A stretch of DNA of 49,883 nucleotides, taken from assembly GCA_030529135.1 (NCBI GenBank), contig JAUMXO010000006.1, positions 1 to 49,883 of the forward strand, in the 5' to 3' direction. Origin of the DNA: Candidatus Saccharimonadota bacterium. Its GTDB lineage: Bacteria; Patescibacteriota; Saccharimonadia; Saccharimonadales; Saccharimonadaceae. Below the pieces are notes generated by a model. It did not search any database. It saw nothing but the letters and a program-made list of their open reading frames with translations, and was not told where the DNA came from. Made by a program: the position numbers and the translations under genes. This document shows, one piece after another, positions 17,039 through 23,679 of this stretch (position 1 is the first letter of the stretch; each line of letters opens with the position of its first letter).

Positions 17039-17089
17039 ATATATAGGCAACAGGTTTCATTATTTTGAAACCTGGGATGATTCGGTTGT
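17039..17089. repeat. Right arm of interrupted inverted repeat
   Basis: This is the inverted partner of 14877-15014: TTGCCTATATAT (17039-17050), TTTCAAA (17064-17070) and ACAACCGAATC (17079-17089) on the minus strand. Between the first two blocks the hairpin CAGGTTTCA/TGAAACCTG occurs. The arm lies in the 5' leader of the two-gene cassette. Confidence 0.55.
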
Positions 17090-17141
17090 TAAGGGTCTTC
17101 TCTGTTCTGAAAAAACTTTACCCAAAACTCAGACTACTTTC

Positions 17142-17170
17142 ATTATAGCACACATAAGCAATTTTGTCAA
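17142..17170 (-). promoter_or_regulatory. Consensus promoter of the two-gene cassette
   Basis: TTGACA (17165-17170), a 17-nt spacer ending in GTGTGC and TATAAT (17142-17147) on the minus strand match consensus. The remaining sequence from 16971 to 17350 is leader, this promoter and the repeats/terminators described separately; no gene was seen there. Confidence 0.85.
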
Positions 17171-17211
17171 TATAATTACCATGTTTTCCGCTTATGGCAA
17201 TATCCCAAAAC

Positions 17212-17297
17212 GTCAGGGTATAGCCAAGCATTAAACCCCGACTTCTAGTCAGAGTGTAGTCAAGCATTAGAAAACCCCGACCTTTCGGTCAGGGTTT
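17212..17297 (-). repeat. Tandem degenerate terminator-like repeats
   Basis: Units begin at 17212 and 17248 (36 and 40 bp) with a partial third at 17288. Each has GTCAGGG- or GTCAGAG-type and CCCCGAC segments that can pair, and CAAGCATTA in the middle. The last hairpin (17272-17297, AAACCCCGACC / GGTCAGGGTTT, one mismatch) followed by TTTTC on the minus strand is a plausible terminator for the 155-residue protein gene. A further small hairpin CCCTC-TTAC-GAGGG lies at 17318-17331. Confidence 0.6.
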
Positions 17298-17350
17298 CCT
17301 AAAGTACTTGTAACTTTCCCTCTTACGAGGGAGGGGGTGTTGTGTTGAGA

Positions 17351-17818
17351 TTAAGGCAAGTATCTCTTCATCTCCTCAACAGAGAGGAGATGGTCAATCT
17401 GGCCATCTGAATACCATACCCAGATGACCGACCAGATATCCCCACCTATCTGACGAGCCGCCCAGTAATCAGATGTAATTCCCCAGGTACGCGTTTCCGC
17501 GTCCCAATATTTGTATGCCTTGCCTACCCCATCCTTGTGGTAGGTATAATCCAAGGTGGCCGGAGCTACATCCTGAGGCGGATTAGCCTTCTTCTGCTGC
17601 CTCTGAGGCGGAGCCTCCTTCTGCTGCTGGTCAGTTTTCTGCTGCTGTTCATCATCCTCAGCCTGCTGATCCTGCTGCTTCTGCTGCCGAAGCTGTTTCT
17701 TATAATAATCTTCGGTGGCAGCAACCTTCTTGGCTGCTGCTGCATCTGCAGCCTTCAGAGACTCTATTTCCTTCGAGAGTCTCTTATTTTTCGCCATCAG
17801 TTCCTTACTTTTCGCCAT
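17351..17818 (-). CDS. Gln-rich coiled-coil protein with Trp/Tyr-rich C-terminal domain
   Basis: The 155-residue protein starts with a predicted coiled coil (KELMAKNKRLSKEIESLKAADAAAAKK), continues with a Gln/Lys/Asp-rich low-complexity stretch (about 45-85), and ends in a compact aromatic domain of about 60 residues with six tryptophans (KYWDAETRTWG, GGDIWSVIWVWYSDG). No family is recognised. GGGAGGG lies upstream of the ATG at 17818, which is preferred over ATGs further upstream. It has its own consensus promoter and a tandem terminator region. Codon use is G/C-rich, like the cassette at 15023-16970. Confidence 0.65.
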   Translation of the reverse strand: MAKSKELMAKNKRLSKEIESLKAADAAAAKKVAATEDYYKKQLRQQKQQDQQAEDDEQQQKTDQQQKEAPPQRQQKKANPPQDVAPATLDYTYHKDGVGKAYKYWDAETRTWGITSDYWAARQIGGDIWSVIWVWYSDGQIDHLLSVEEMKRYLP

Positions 17819-17881
17819 ATTACCCTCCCTTCTGGCCCCCATGGCCATACATGGCAAATATTTAAAAGTTACATTGACCCC

Positions 17882-17910
17882 ATTATATCACACTTACGTA
17901 TTTTTGTCAA
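17882..17910 (-). promoter_or_regulatory. Consensus promoter of the coiled-coil protein gene
   Basis: TTGACA (17905-17910), a 17-nt spacer ending in GTGTGA and TATAAT (17882-17887), all on the minus strand. Confidence 0.85.
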
Positions 17911-17953
17911 TAATTATATAATATTTATCCTAGATTCGCTTCCTCTAAACAGA

Positions 17954-17977
17954 TGAAAAACGCCTCTCAAAGAGGCT
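17954..17977 (-). terminator. Terminator of the tRNA-His/tRNA-Gly unit
   Basis: GCCTCT and AGAGGC (17962-17976) form a hairpin followed on the minus strand by GTTTTT. It lies beyond the copied tRNA-Gly 3' end, so that copy is inside the transcript. Confidence 0.8.
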
Positions 17978-17989
17978 GTTTATCAACAC

Positions 17990-18011
17990 TGGTGCGGGTG
18001 AGGGTAATCGA
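17990..18011 (-). repeat. Copy of the tRNA-Gly(UCC) 3' end
   Basis: These 22 bp are identical to 18057-18078, the last 22 nt of tRNA-Gly(UCC) including CCA, shifted by 67 bp. GGGTAATCG in the copy can pair with CGATTCCC at 18021-18028 in the spacer. No other part of a tRNA is recognisable. Confidence 0.9.
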
Positions 18012-18056
18012 TTGGAACAACGATTCCCTTTTTCTGAGATTTTTGTGCAACAAAAA

Positions 18057-18131
18057 TGGTGCGGGTGAGGGTAATCGAAACCCTTTCTCGAGTTTGGAAA
18101 ACTCGCATACTAACCGTTGTACTACACCCGC
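18057..18131 (-). tRNA. tRNA-Gly (anticodon UCC), CCA encoded
   Basis: The cloverleaf is complete: acceptor GCGGGTG/CACCCGC, D-loop with GG, anticodon stem CGAGT/ACTCG with loop TTTCCAA, T-arm AGGGT-TTCGATT-ACCCT, discriminator A73 and genomic CCA. A73 differs from the U73 usual in bacterial tRNA-Gly. It is transcribed after tRNA-His in one unit. Confidence 0.95.
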
Positions 18132-18141
18132 ATAATATTAA

Positions 18142-18171
18142 ACTGTGGGGTGGGATATCGGGATCGAACCG
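18142..18171 (-). repeat. Copy of the tRNA-His 3' end
   Basis: These 30 bp are identical to 18211-18240: the T-arm 3' part, acceptor 3' strand and CCA of tRNA-His plus three following bases, shifted by 69 bp. The spacer carries GATACCCAC (18199-18207), complementary to GTGGGATATC in the copy except for one bulged base, so the copy can rebuild an acceptor-like stem. Confidence 0.9.
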
Positions 18172-18214
18172 TTTATGAAATACGGCTCATCGTTTTTTGA
18201 TACCCACTTCACTG

Positions 18215-18292
18215 TGGGGTGGGATATCGGGATCGAACCGACGACCTTCTGGACCACAATCAGACGCTCTAACCATCTGAGCTAATCCCACC
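18215..18292 (-). tRNA. tRNA-His (anticodon GUG), CCA encoded
   Basis: Acceptor GTGGGAT/ATCCCAC is extended by G-1 opposite C73, the histidine identity pair. The anticodon loop is TTGTGGT. The anticodon stem TCTGA/CCAGA has an A-C mismatch at its loop-closing pair. The T-arm is GTCGG-TTCGATC-CCGAT. TATAAT at 18302-18307 (minus) lies just upstream and overlaps the end of the neighbouring gene. Confidence 0.95.
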
Positions 18293-18301
18293 ATACCTAT
18301 A

Positions 18302-18307
18302 ATTATA
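18302..18307 (-). promoter_or_regulatory. -10 box of the tRNA-His/tRNA-Gly unit
   Basis: TATAAT on the minus strand, 9 nt before the tRNA-His 5' end and overlapping the stop codon region of the gene at 18303. Confidence 0.65.
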
Positions 18308-18734
18308 TCATTTTTCTCATCGGAATGCTAGGGGTTTTTGTAGTCATAGGTGTCCTCGCCGACATCATCGCTCGTCTTGTCGCCATGCCAGACCCGCCAG
18401 AACCAGCATTAGAGCCAACACCAGCACCGGTGTTAGAACCAGCGCCAGAGCCAACACCAGCATCACCAGCACTTCTTGCAGTAATATCTTCCGAAGGATT
18501 GTAAGTCTTTGCTTTCGGCGTATTATCCTTTATATCTGTCATCAACTCCGAATCTTTATATCCCTTTACATTCTGCCGATTCCTATCGATATTCACCCGC
18601 ACCTGATAGCTCTCTGTCGAAGCCGCCCCCATATTAGCACCACTCTGCGCCTTACCATAAGCCGAAGAATGAAAAAAATCTTCCTTATTATCCTTGATTA
18701 CATACTTTAAAAAAGGATTTTTTTGTATCGCCAT
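18303..18734 (-). CDS. Hypothetical protein with Gly/Ser/Ala-rich tail
   Basis: The 143-residue protein has an N-terminal charged region (KNPFLKYVIKDNKEDFF) and a low-complexity second half (GVGSGAGSNTGAGVGSNAGSGGSG) followed by a basic Met/Arg/Thr-rich end. No signal peptide, membrane segment or known domain is visible. GGAGGTGAT directly precedes the ATG, and a TATAAT box lies about 20 nt further up. Function unknown. Confidence 0.6.
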   Translation of the reverse strand: MAIQKNPFLKYVIKDNKEDFFHSSAYGKAQSGANMGAASTESYQVRVNIDRNRQNVKGYKDSELMTDIKDNTPKAKTYNPSEDITARSAGDAGVGSGAGSNTGAGVGSNAGSGGSGMATRRAMMSARTPMTTKTPSIPMRKMI

Positions 18735-18768
18735 ATCACCTCCTTTGCACCTAATTATACACTAAAAA

Positions 18769-19371
18769 TTACTTTGGCAGTAGCAAAAATGCCACCGTAC
18801 CAGCTGCCGCGCCTAAAATAATAGTCAAAATCACCGCTATAATTAACCCTGCCTTCGAATCCTTTTCCGGCTTAGTAATAATCCTAGCTGGATCCGATAT
18901 CTCCTTTTTCGGCAGCACCACTGGTTTCTTCGTAGCAACACTTTTTGACAAAGGTCGTTTCTCAATCTTCTCTGTATTCACAAAATGCGTTGCTGGCCTC
19001 ACATAAGGTTTATTTATCGGCTTCTTTGCTGTTTCTCTACTTAAAGCTTCTTCTTGTGGAGCAGCTTTCTTTGAAACACCCTTATTTACGGTATCCGGAT
19101 GATAATCCTCTATCACCCCAAAATTCAACTCTTTCTGCGTTTTTAACCCCTTAGACACTCCCGCCGGCTGCGTCCTCTCTGCAAATAAATCCTCTATTGG
19201 CACCTCCGGAGCATCTTTTCTGGTGATTTTTGCCTTAGCAGCAGGTTTCTTGGTCGCTGTTTTTGAAGTAGTTTTTGTAGCTTTTGGTGTAGTTTTCACC
19301 GCACCAGAAGTAGCAGAAGCACTACTTTTCTCCTTAGCTACTGGCACAAAATCAATATAACGCTTTTTCAT
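18769..19371 (-). CDS. Lys/Ala/Pro-rich tail-anchored membrane protein
   Basis: Most of the 200-residue product is a basic low-complexity region (SGAVKTTPKATKTTSKTATKKPAAKAK) reminiscent of histone H1-like tails, followed by one C-terminal membrane segment (AGLIIAVILTIILGAAAGTVAFLLL) and a short PK end. The basic part therefore probably stays in the cytoplasm, where it could bind nucleic acid or acidic protein; this is inference. It begins 6 nt after tpiA and should be co-transcribed with it. Confidence 0.6.
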   Translation of the reverse strand: MKKRYIDFVPVAKEKSSASATSGAVKTTPKATKTTSKTATKKPAAKAKITRKDAPEVPIEDLFAERTQPAGVSKGLKTQKELNFGVIEDYHPDTVNKGVSKKAAPQEEALSRETAKKPINKPYVRPATHFVNTEKIEKRPLSKSVATKKPVVLPKKEISDPARIITKPEKDSKAGLIIAVILTIILGAAAGTVAFLLLPK

Positions 19372-19377
19372 AATAAT

Positions 19378-20148
19378 TTATTTTTTCACTCTCTTTGCTG
19401 TGTCTATTATATCAGTAAATTGCTGAAGTATCAAGCTCGCACCGCCAATCAAAAGTCCATTTATACCAGGCACAGTCAAATATGCACCCGCATTGGTTGG
19501 CTTTACGCTCCCACCAAAGAGTACCGGCACTGCTTCGGCTACTTTTGTACCATAAATTTCCTTCAAATTCCCACGAATCATTTCTACTACCTCCGCAATC
19601 TCGTCAGGAGTAGCTTGTTTTGCGTCTTTCGTAGAAGAAATCGCCCAAACTGGTTCGTATGCCACAATCACTTTACTTATATCTTCCTCACTTACCTCTG
19701 ATAAACCACCCATTAGCTGATCGTGAATTACGTCTTTCGTTTCACCAAATGCTCTCTCGCTTTCAATTTCCCCTATGCAAAGAATTGGTGTAATTTTATT
19801 TCTAATACAAGCGGCCACTTTTTTTGCAATCGTCTTATCATCTTCATGAAAAATATATCGTCTCTCTGAATGTCCAATAATGCAATAATTTACTAGTCCT
19901 GAAAGCTCCGCAAACGAAATCTCCCCCGTATAAGCTCCAAAATCCTGATAAAATGCGTTTTGCGCAGCAAGTTTCATTTTGGACCGTTCAATCTGCAAAG
20001 ATAGAGGCTGCAAGCAAACCGCAGTCGGCGCCACCACCACTTCTATATCTCTATAATTTGATATTTTTTTCTGCAATTTATGTAGATAAATTGACGCTTC
20101 CCCCACGTTAAAATTCAACTTCCAGTTGCCCACAATATAAGTTTTCAT
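19378..20148 (-). CDS. tpiA: Triosephosphate isomerase
   Basis: TpiA interconverts dihydroxyacetone phosphate and glyceraldehyde 3-phosphate. The 256-residue TIM barrel shows GNWKLN with the active-site lysine at residue 10, the histidine in GHSERR, the catalytic glutamate in AYEPVWAI and the phosphate loop GGSVKPTNA. The ATG at 20148 is exactly 6 nt after TATAAT; upstream in-frame ATGs would lie in or before the promoter and are rejected. Confidence 0.96.
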   Translation of the reverse strand: MKTYIVGNWKLNFNVGEASIYLHKLQKKISNYRDIEVVVAPTAVCLQPLSLQIERSKMKLAAQNAFYQDFGAYTGEISFAELSGLVNYCIIGHSERRYIFHEDDKTIAKKVAACIRNKITPILCIGEIESERAFGETKDVIHDQLMGGLSEVSEEDISKVIVAYEPVWAISSTKDAKQATPDEIAEVVEMIRGNLKEIYGTKVAEAVPVLFGGSVKPTNAGAYLTVPGINGLLIGGASLILQQFTDIIDTAKRVKK

Positions 20149-20154
20149 ATCATC

Positions 20155-20160
20155 ATTATA
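20155..20160 (-). promoter_or_regulatory. tpiA -10 box, leaderless spacing
   Basis: TATAAT on the minus strand, 6 nt before the tpiA ATG. Confidence 0.75.
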
Positions 20161-20216
20161 GCACAGAAGCATAAATCTTTGGACATCAAGCAAAAAATCT
20201 TTGATTTTTTGTGCTT

Positions 20217-20268
20217 GGGAGGTGGAGTGTCGTAATATAATTGAAGATTATCACGGCACGAAACTCCC
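20217..20268. ncRNA. Hairpin-rich element between divergent tpiA and HAD genes
   Basis: GGGAG/CTCCC, GTGTCGT/ACGGCAC and ATAAT/ATTAT pair in nested order with small internal loops. A second hairpin, AAGCAAAAAATC with GATTTTTTGTGCTT, lies immediately to the left (about 20187-20214). Both flanking genes start here, so a terminator is unexpected; a small RNA or old gene remnant is possible. Confidence 0.3.
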
Positions 20269-20288
20269 AAGATTTTATGTTTATATGG

Positions 20289-20294
20289 TATACT
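20289..20294 (+). promoter_or_regulatory. -10 box of HAD gene, leaderless spacing
   Basis: Extended -10 TGGTATACT with the box 6 nt before the ATG at 20301. Confidence 0.7.
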
Positions 20295-20300
20295 AAAAAT

Positions 20301-21068
20301 ATGAAAAAAGTACTTGCATTTGATATAGATCAAACATTAAACATAGCCAAAACTCCCATCCCAGACGAAATTGCCGATTTATTAAAAAAATGCCTAAATC
20401 ATTTCGAAATTTGCCCAATTTCTGGCCAAAAATTCGACCAATTTCTAGTCCAAATTGTTAATAGGCTAAAAGACCCTACTAAAGAAGAACTAAGCCACCT
20501 ACACTTGTTTGTGGCCCAAGGGACGCAATATTACCGCTTCAATACCTCAAAAAATGATTGGGAGCTAGTTTACAGCTATCCTCTTACAGATGAACAAGTG
20601 AAAAAAATCTCCGAGACTATCGAAAAATCCGCTCGTGAACTAGGCTATTGGGAAGAAGATAAATTACAGCCAGGTGATGAAATTATTGAAAATCGCCTTT
20701 CTCAAGTCACTTTTTCAGCTCTTGGCCAAAAAGCCTCTACCGACGACAAATATGCCTGGGATCCAGATTGCAAAAAACGCGAAAAAATCGTCGCAAAATG
20801 CAAAGAATACGCTCCGGAATTTGATTACGAAATCGGTGGCACTACCTCTATCAACGCCATCACCCCTGGCATGAACAAAGAATTCGGCATGACCCACCTC
20901 TTAGAAGAACTAAAGGTAGAAAAGAAAGATATCCTCTACTTTGGCGATATGACTCAACCTGGTGGCAACGATTACCCTGTTGTAAAAATGGGTATTGATA
21001 CTATTACCGTAAGAAATCATGAAGACACTGCCTACGCTCTCCGTGGTATTCTTGAAGTTATCAAATAA
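20301..21068 (+). CDS. HAD-IIB phosphatase/mutase resembling eukaryotic phosphomannomutase
   Basis: The 255-residue protein has the HAD nucleophile motif FDIDQTL (D8 and D10) and a C2b cap. Blocks SQVTFSALGQKA, WDPDCKKREK, GGTTSINAITPGMNKEFG and LYFGDMTQPGGNDYPV match the PMM family of eukaryotes, which interconverts mannose 6- and 1-phosphate. A sugar-phosphate mutase or phosphatase feeding surface glycan synthesis is likely. Its stop is directly adjacent to the convergent aldolase-fusion stop. The start at 20301 is set by the -10 box. Confidence 0.8.
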   Translation: MKKVLAFDIDQTLNIAKTPIPDEIADLLKKCLNHFEICPISGQKFDQFLVQIVNRLKDPTKEELSHLHLFVAQGTQYYRFNTSKNDWELVYSYPLTDEQVKKISETIEKSARELGYWEEDKLQPGDEIIENRLSQVTFSALGQKASTDDKYAWDPDCKKREKIVAKCKEYAPEFDYEIGGTTSINAITPGMNKEFGMTHLLEELKVEKKDILYFGDMTQPGGNDYPVVKMGIDTITVRNHEDTAYALRGILEVIK

Positions 21069-22913
21069 TTATCTTATTGCTTTTATATTTTCCATCAATC
21101 TTTCAGAGAAAGCTACCTTAGCGGGCTCAATATTCGCGCTGTCACCATTCCAGGCTTCTAAAGCTGGGTCTTGCAAAGCTCTTGCAAAAGAAAACGTTAC
21201 CGGCCACGCAAATGGCCCATGCGCCATAATTGCCGCTAAATTATCTGTTGCTTGCTCTGGAGTTTGCCCACCAGAGAGAAAGACCACCCCAGCCAAATCC
21301 ACTGGGACATATTCATGCAGAAATCTTGCCGTTGCTCGACCTATTTCGTCAGGAGTCGTACCACTTTTTACCGTATTTCCAGAATAATCTTTGCCTGCCA
21401 TAATCATATTAGTTTTAAGGATACAAGCCCTTAGATTCACCCCATGTCGTTTTAACGCTTTAAACAGTTCGTCTAAAATTCTACCAGTAGTTCTCGAACA
21501 CTGCTCAATTGAATGATCGCCATCATATAGCACCTCTGGTTCCACAATCGGTACCAAACCTGCCGACTGACAAGCTGCTGCATATTCCGCTAAAATTCGA
21601 CAATTCTCTCTAATCGCCGCTATTGTCGGTGTGATTACTCTCCCTTCAGAATCAAATCTGATTTCAAAAGCCGCCCGCCATTTAGCAAATCGGAGTCCCA
21701 TCTGATAGTATTCCCGCAATCTCGCCGGCAAATCTTCTATTCCATCTGTATAAGTTTCCTCCGGCAAGGCCTCCGGAAAATCCGTCAGCTGTTTTAGTCC
21801 TTTATCTACCTTTATTCCTGGCACAATTCCCCTTGATATCAAAAAATCCGGCACAGGTTGTCCATCATGCATCACATCTCTAGCAGTTTCATCAAACAGA
21901 ATTACCCCATTCAAAAACTTCTCTATCTCTGGAGTAGATAAAAGTAAATCCCTGTACTCATGTCGATTCTCCTTCGTATCAGCAATCCCCAATTTTTCAA
22001 ATTTCTTATGTATCGAACCACCAGACTCATCCGCTGCCAAAATTCCCTTCCCTGGCATCATCAAAGCTGCCGCAATCAGCTCCAAGCTACTTTCAGAGGT
22101 AGAAGTTGCAATATTTTCCAGTTCATCAATACTAAGCGTAGAATCAAGCGTTGCATTCTCTGCATTAATCCGAGCAATTCTAAGCGAATATTCTACGGTT
22201 TTTCCTAAGATGAATCCACCAAGTATCGTCGCCGCAATAATTGAATAGGCTGAAAGATGCGTCATCTTGTCAATTCTATTTACTGCAATATTCTCAGTAT
22301 ATCCCATATAACCTAAACGTTTGTCGGATATCTTAATGATTTTTGCTTCTGGATAATTTTCTAGAGTTCCCTTACCTTCTTCTAGGAACACCAAATCTGC
22401 ATGCTTCACTAGTCCAGATAAATTCTCCACCATTAAATCTTTGAGATAAAGTACCAATTTTGTTTTCTTAGAATAGTCTAGATAGGCCATAATTCTATCT
22501 ATCACAGTAGGGGTAAGGCATGCCGACCTATCTACAAATAAATAATCTACTTTTTCAGAAGGCGTAGAGAAAACTGTCTTTTGCTCATCGGTTGGCACCA
22601 TGTAAGCCACCCCTGTATCAGAAGTCAAAATATATCGGTAAGTTCCAGTTGGACTATTATTTACTGGCCCACTCTCATCAAAATGAAAATCCGTATCTGA
22701 AATATCTGCGTCCAGACCCATTTTCTGTAGAACTTCCAGCGTAATTGCTGCACCACCAAAGCTACTCATTCTACTGAAATAATGGTGCTCCGAAGCGTTA
22801 AAACCAAAATCTACCCATTCCACCCCAGATTGATCTTGTTCAAAATTTTCTTTTCTAGAGTCAAGATTTAAATAAACATCTTTTAAGACATTGCCCACTA
22901 CCAATATATGCAT
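21069..22913 (-). CDS. PfkB-like pseudokinase fused to class I fructose-bisphosphate aldolase
   Basis: Residues 1 to about 260 follow the ribokinase/PfkB fold (MHILVVGN start and the SSFGGAAITLEVLQKMGL motif). Where family members have DTxGAGD, this protein reads DKMTHLSAY (215-223), so the catalytic aspartate and anion hole are missing. Residues about 275-614 are a eukaryote-type class I aldolase: GKGILAADESGGSIHKKF, GIVPGIKVDKGL, EPEVLYDGDH, Schiff-base lysine K500 in ILKTNM, and SGGQTPEQA. The aldolase half should be active; the N-terminal half may sense a sugar phosphate or shape the oligomer. The ATG at 22913 is 6 nt after TATAAT. Confidence 0.85.
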   Translation of the reverse strand: MHILVVGNVLKDVYLNLDSRKENFEQDQSGVEWVDFGFNASEHHYFSRMSSFGGAAITLEVLQKMGLDADISDTDFHFDESGPVNNSPTGTYRYILTSDTGVAYMVPTDEQKTVFSTPSEKVDYLFVDRSACLTPTVIDRIMAYLDYSKKTKLVLYLKDLMVENLSGLVKHADLVFLEEGKGTLENYPEAKIIKISDKRLGYMGYTENIAVNRIDKMTHLSAYSIIAATILGGFILGKTVEYSLRIARINAENATLDSTLSIDELENIATSTSESSLELIAAALMMPGKGILAADESGGSIHKKFEKLGIADTKENRHEYRDLLLSTPEIEKFLNGVILFDETARDVMHDGQPVPDFLISRGIVPGIKVDKGLKQLTDFPEALPEETYTDGIEDLPARLREYYQMGLRFAKWRAAFEIRFDSEGRVITPTIAAIRENCRILAEYAAACQSAGLVPIVEPEVLYDGDHSIEQCSRTTGRILDELFKALKRHGVNLRACILKTNMIMAGKDYSGNTVKSGTTPDEIGRATARFLHEYVPVDLAGVVFLSGGQTPEQATDNLAAIMAHGPFAWPVTFSFARALQDPALEAWNGDSANIEPAKVAFSERLMENIKAIR

Positions 22914-22919
22914 AAACTT

Positions 22920-22925
22920 ATTATA
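22920..22925 (-). promoter_or_regulatory. Aldolase-fusion -10 box, leaderless spacing
   Basis: Extended -10 TGGTATAAT on the minus strand, 6 nt before the ATG at 22913. Confidence 0.75.
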
Positions 22926-22947
22926 CCACAAGAAAGTTAAACACAAC

Positions 22948-22984
22948 AAAAAAATAGTGTTGTATTTTTCACAACACTATTTTT
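22948..22984 (-). terminator. Terminator of ppa
   Basis: A 14-bp perfect stem (AAAAATAGTGTTGT with its complement) around a 7-nt loop gives a T run on the minus strand just after the ppa stop. Confidence 0.85.
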
Positions 22985-22993
22985 CGATTATAT

Positions 22994-23641
22994 CTACATT
23001 TCTTTTGCGGCCTCTTCTATTTTCTCGGAAACTTCATCTAGTTTTTCATTTAGTTTAGTCTTTACTTCACCGGCAAATTCCTTTGCATCTTTAGCAAGTT
23101 TCACCTCCGGATGAACCTCTTCATACCTAGCTATTGCATCAGCAATCACTTTCTTCGCTACATCAACTCCCTCAAACGATTTCACCACGGTAGTACCAGG
23201 TTTTTTCAAATCTTTATAGTGGTTGAAGTGAAATTCAATCTGTTCCAAGGTTCTCTTTGGTAAATCTTCTAATTTTTGATACTTATCACCATTATTTCTG
23301 TCATCTTCTGGTACACAAATAATTTTATCATCTACTTCACCATCATCCACAAACTTCATCACGCCCAGAATCCGACCTTTCATCCAAATACCAGTCGTTA
23401 ATGGTTGATCGGTAATCATCAAAACGTCAAGCTCATCGCCATCCTCATCCAAAGTTTGCGGAATAAATCCATAGTTACATGGTTTAGCGAAGGCGATTGG
23501 CTCTACTCTGTCTAGCATAAAACACGCATGCTCTCTATCCCACTCAATCTTGTGATTGGAACCAGTTGGAATTTCAATTACTACATTTAATTCACCCTTT
23601 TCCCAGTCCCCCGGAGTTAAAACTTTATTAAAATCTGCCAT
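22994..23641 (-). CDS. ppa: Inorganic pyrophosphatase, family I
   Basis: It hydrolyses pyrophosphate to phosphate, pulling biosynthetic reactions forward. The 215-residue protein carries the metal-binding signature DEDGDELDVLM, the KPCNYGFIPQT loop and DDKIICVPEDD. About 40 Lys/Glu/Ala-rich residues at the C-terminus (from KLAKDAKEFAGEVK) exceed the usual length and look like a helical or coiled-coil tail. AAGGAGAT precedes the ATG, with TATAAT about 20 nt upstream. Confidence 0.95.
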   Translation of the reverse strand: MADFNKVLTPGDWEKGELNVVIEIPTGSNHKIEWDREHACFMLDRVEPIAFAKPCNYGFIPQTLDEDGDELDVLMITDQPLTTGIWMKGRILGVMKFVDDGEVDDKIICVPEDDRNNGDKYQKLEDLPKRTLEQIEFHFNHYKDLKKPGTTVVKSFEGVDVAKKVIADAIARYEEVHPEVKLAKDAKEFAGEVKTKLNEKLDEVSEKIEEAAKEM

Positions 23642-23679
23642 AAATATCTCCTTTTTATTCCCACATTATATCACATTTA

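Noticed and set aside
17953-18135. Open frame across tRNA-Gly and its copied end
   Set aside because: It consists of tRNA and terminator sequence read as codons and has no ribosome binding site.
18142-18210. Second, complete tRNA-His pseudogene
   Set aside because: Only the T-arm part, acceptor 3' strand and a partial complementary acceptor strand exist; there is no D-arm or anticodon arm, so it is described as a 3'-end copy.
21069-22913. Frameshift joining two separate genes for kinase and aldolase
   Set aside because: The reading frame is continuous through a plausible linker and there is no internal start with SD or -10 box before the aldolase part.
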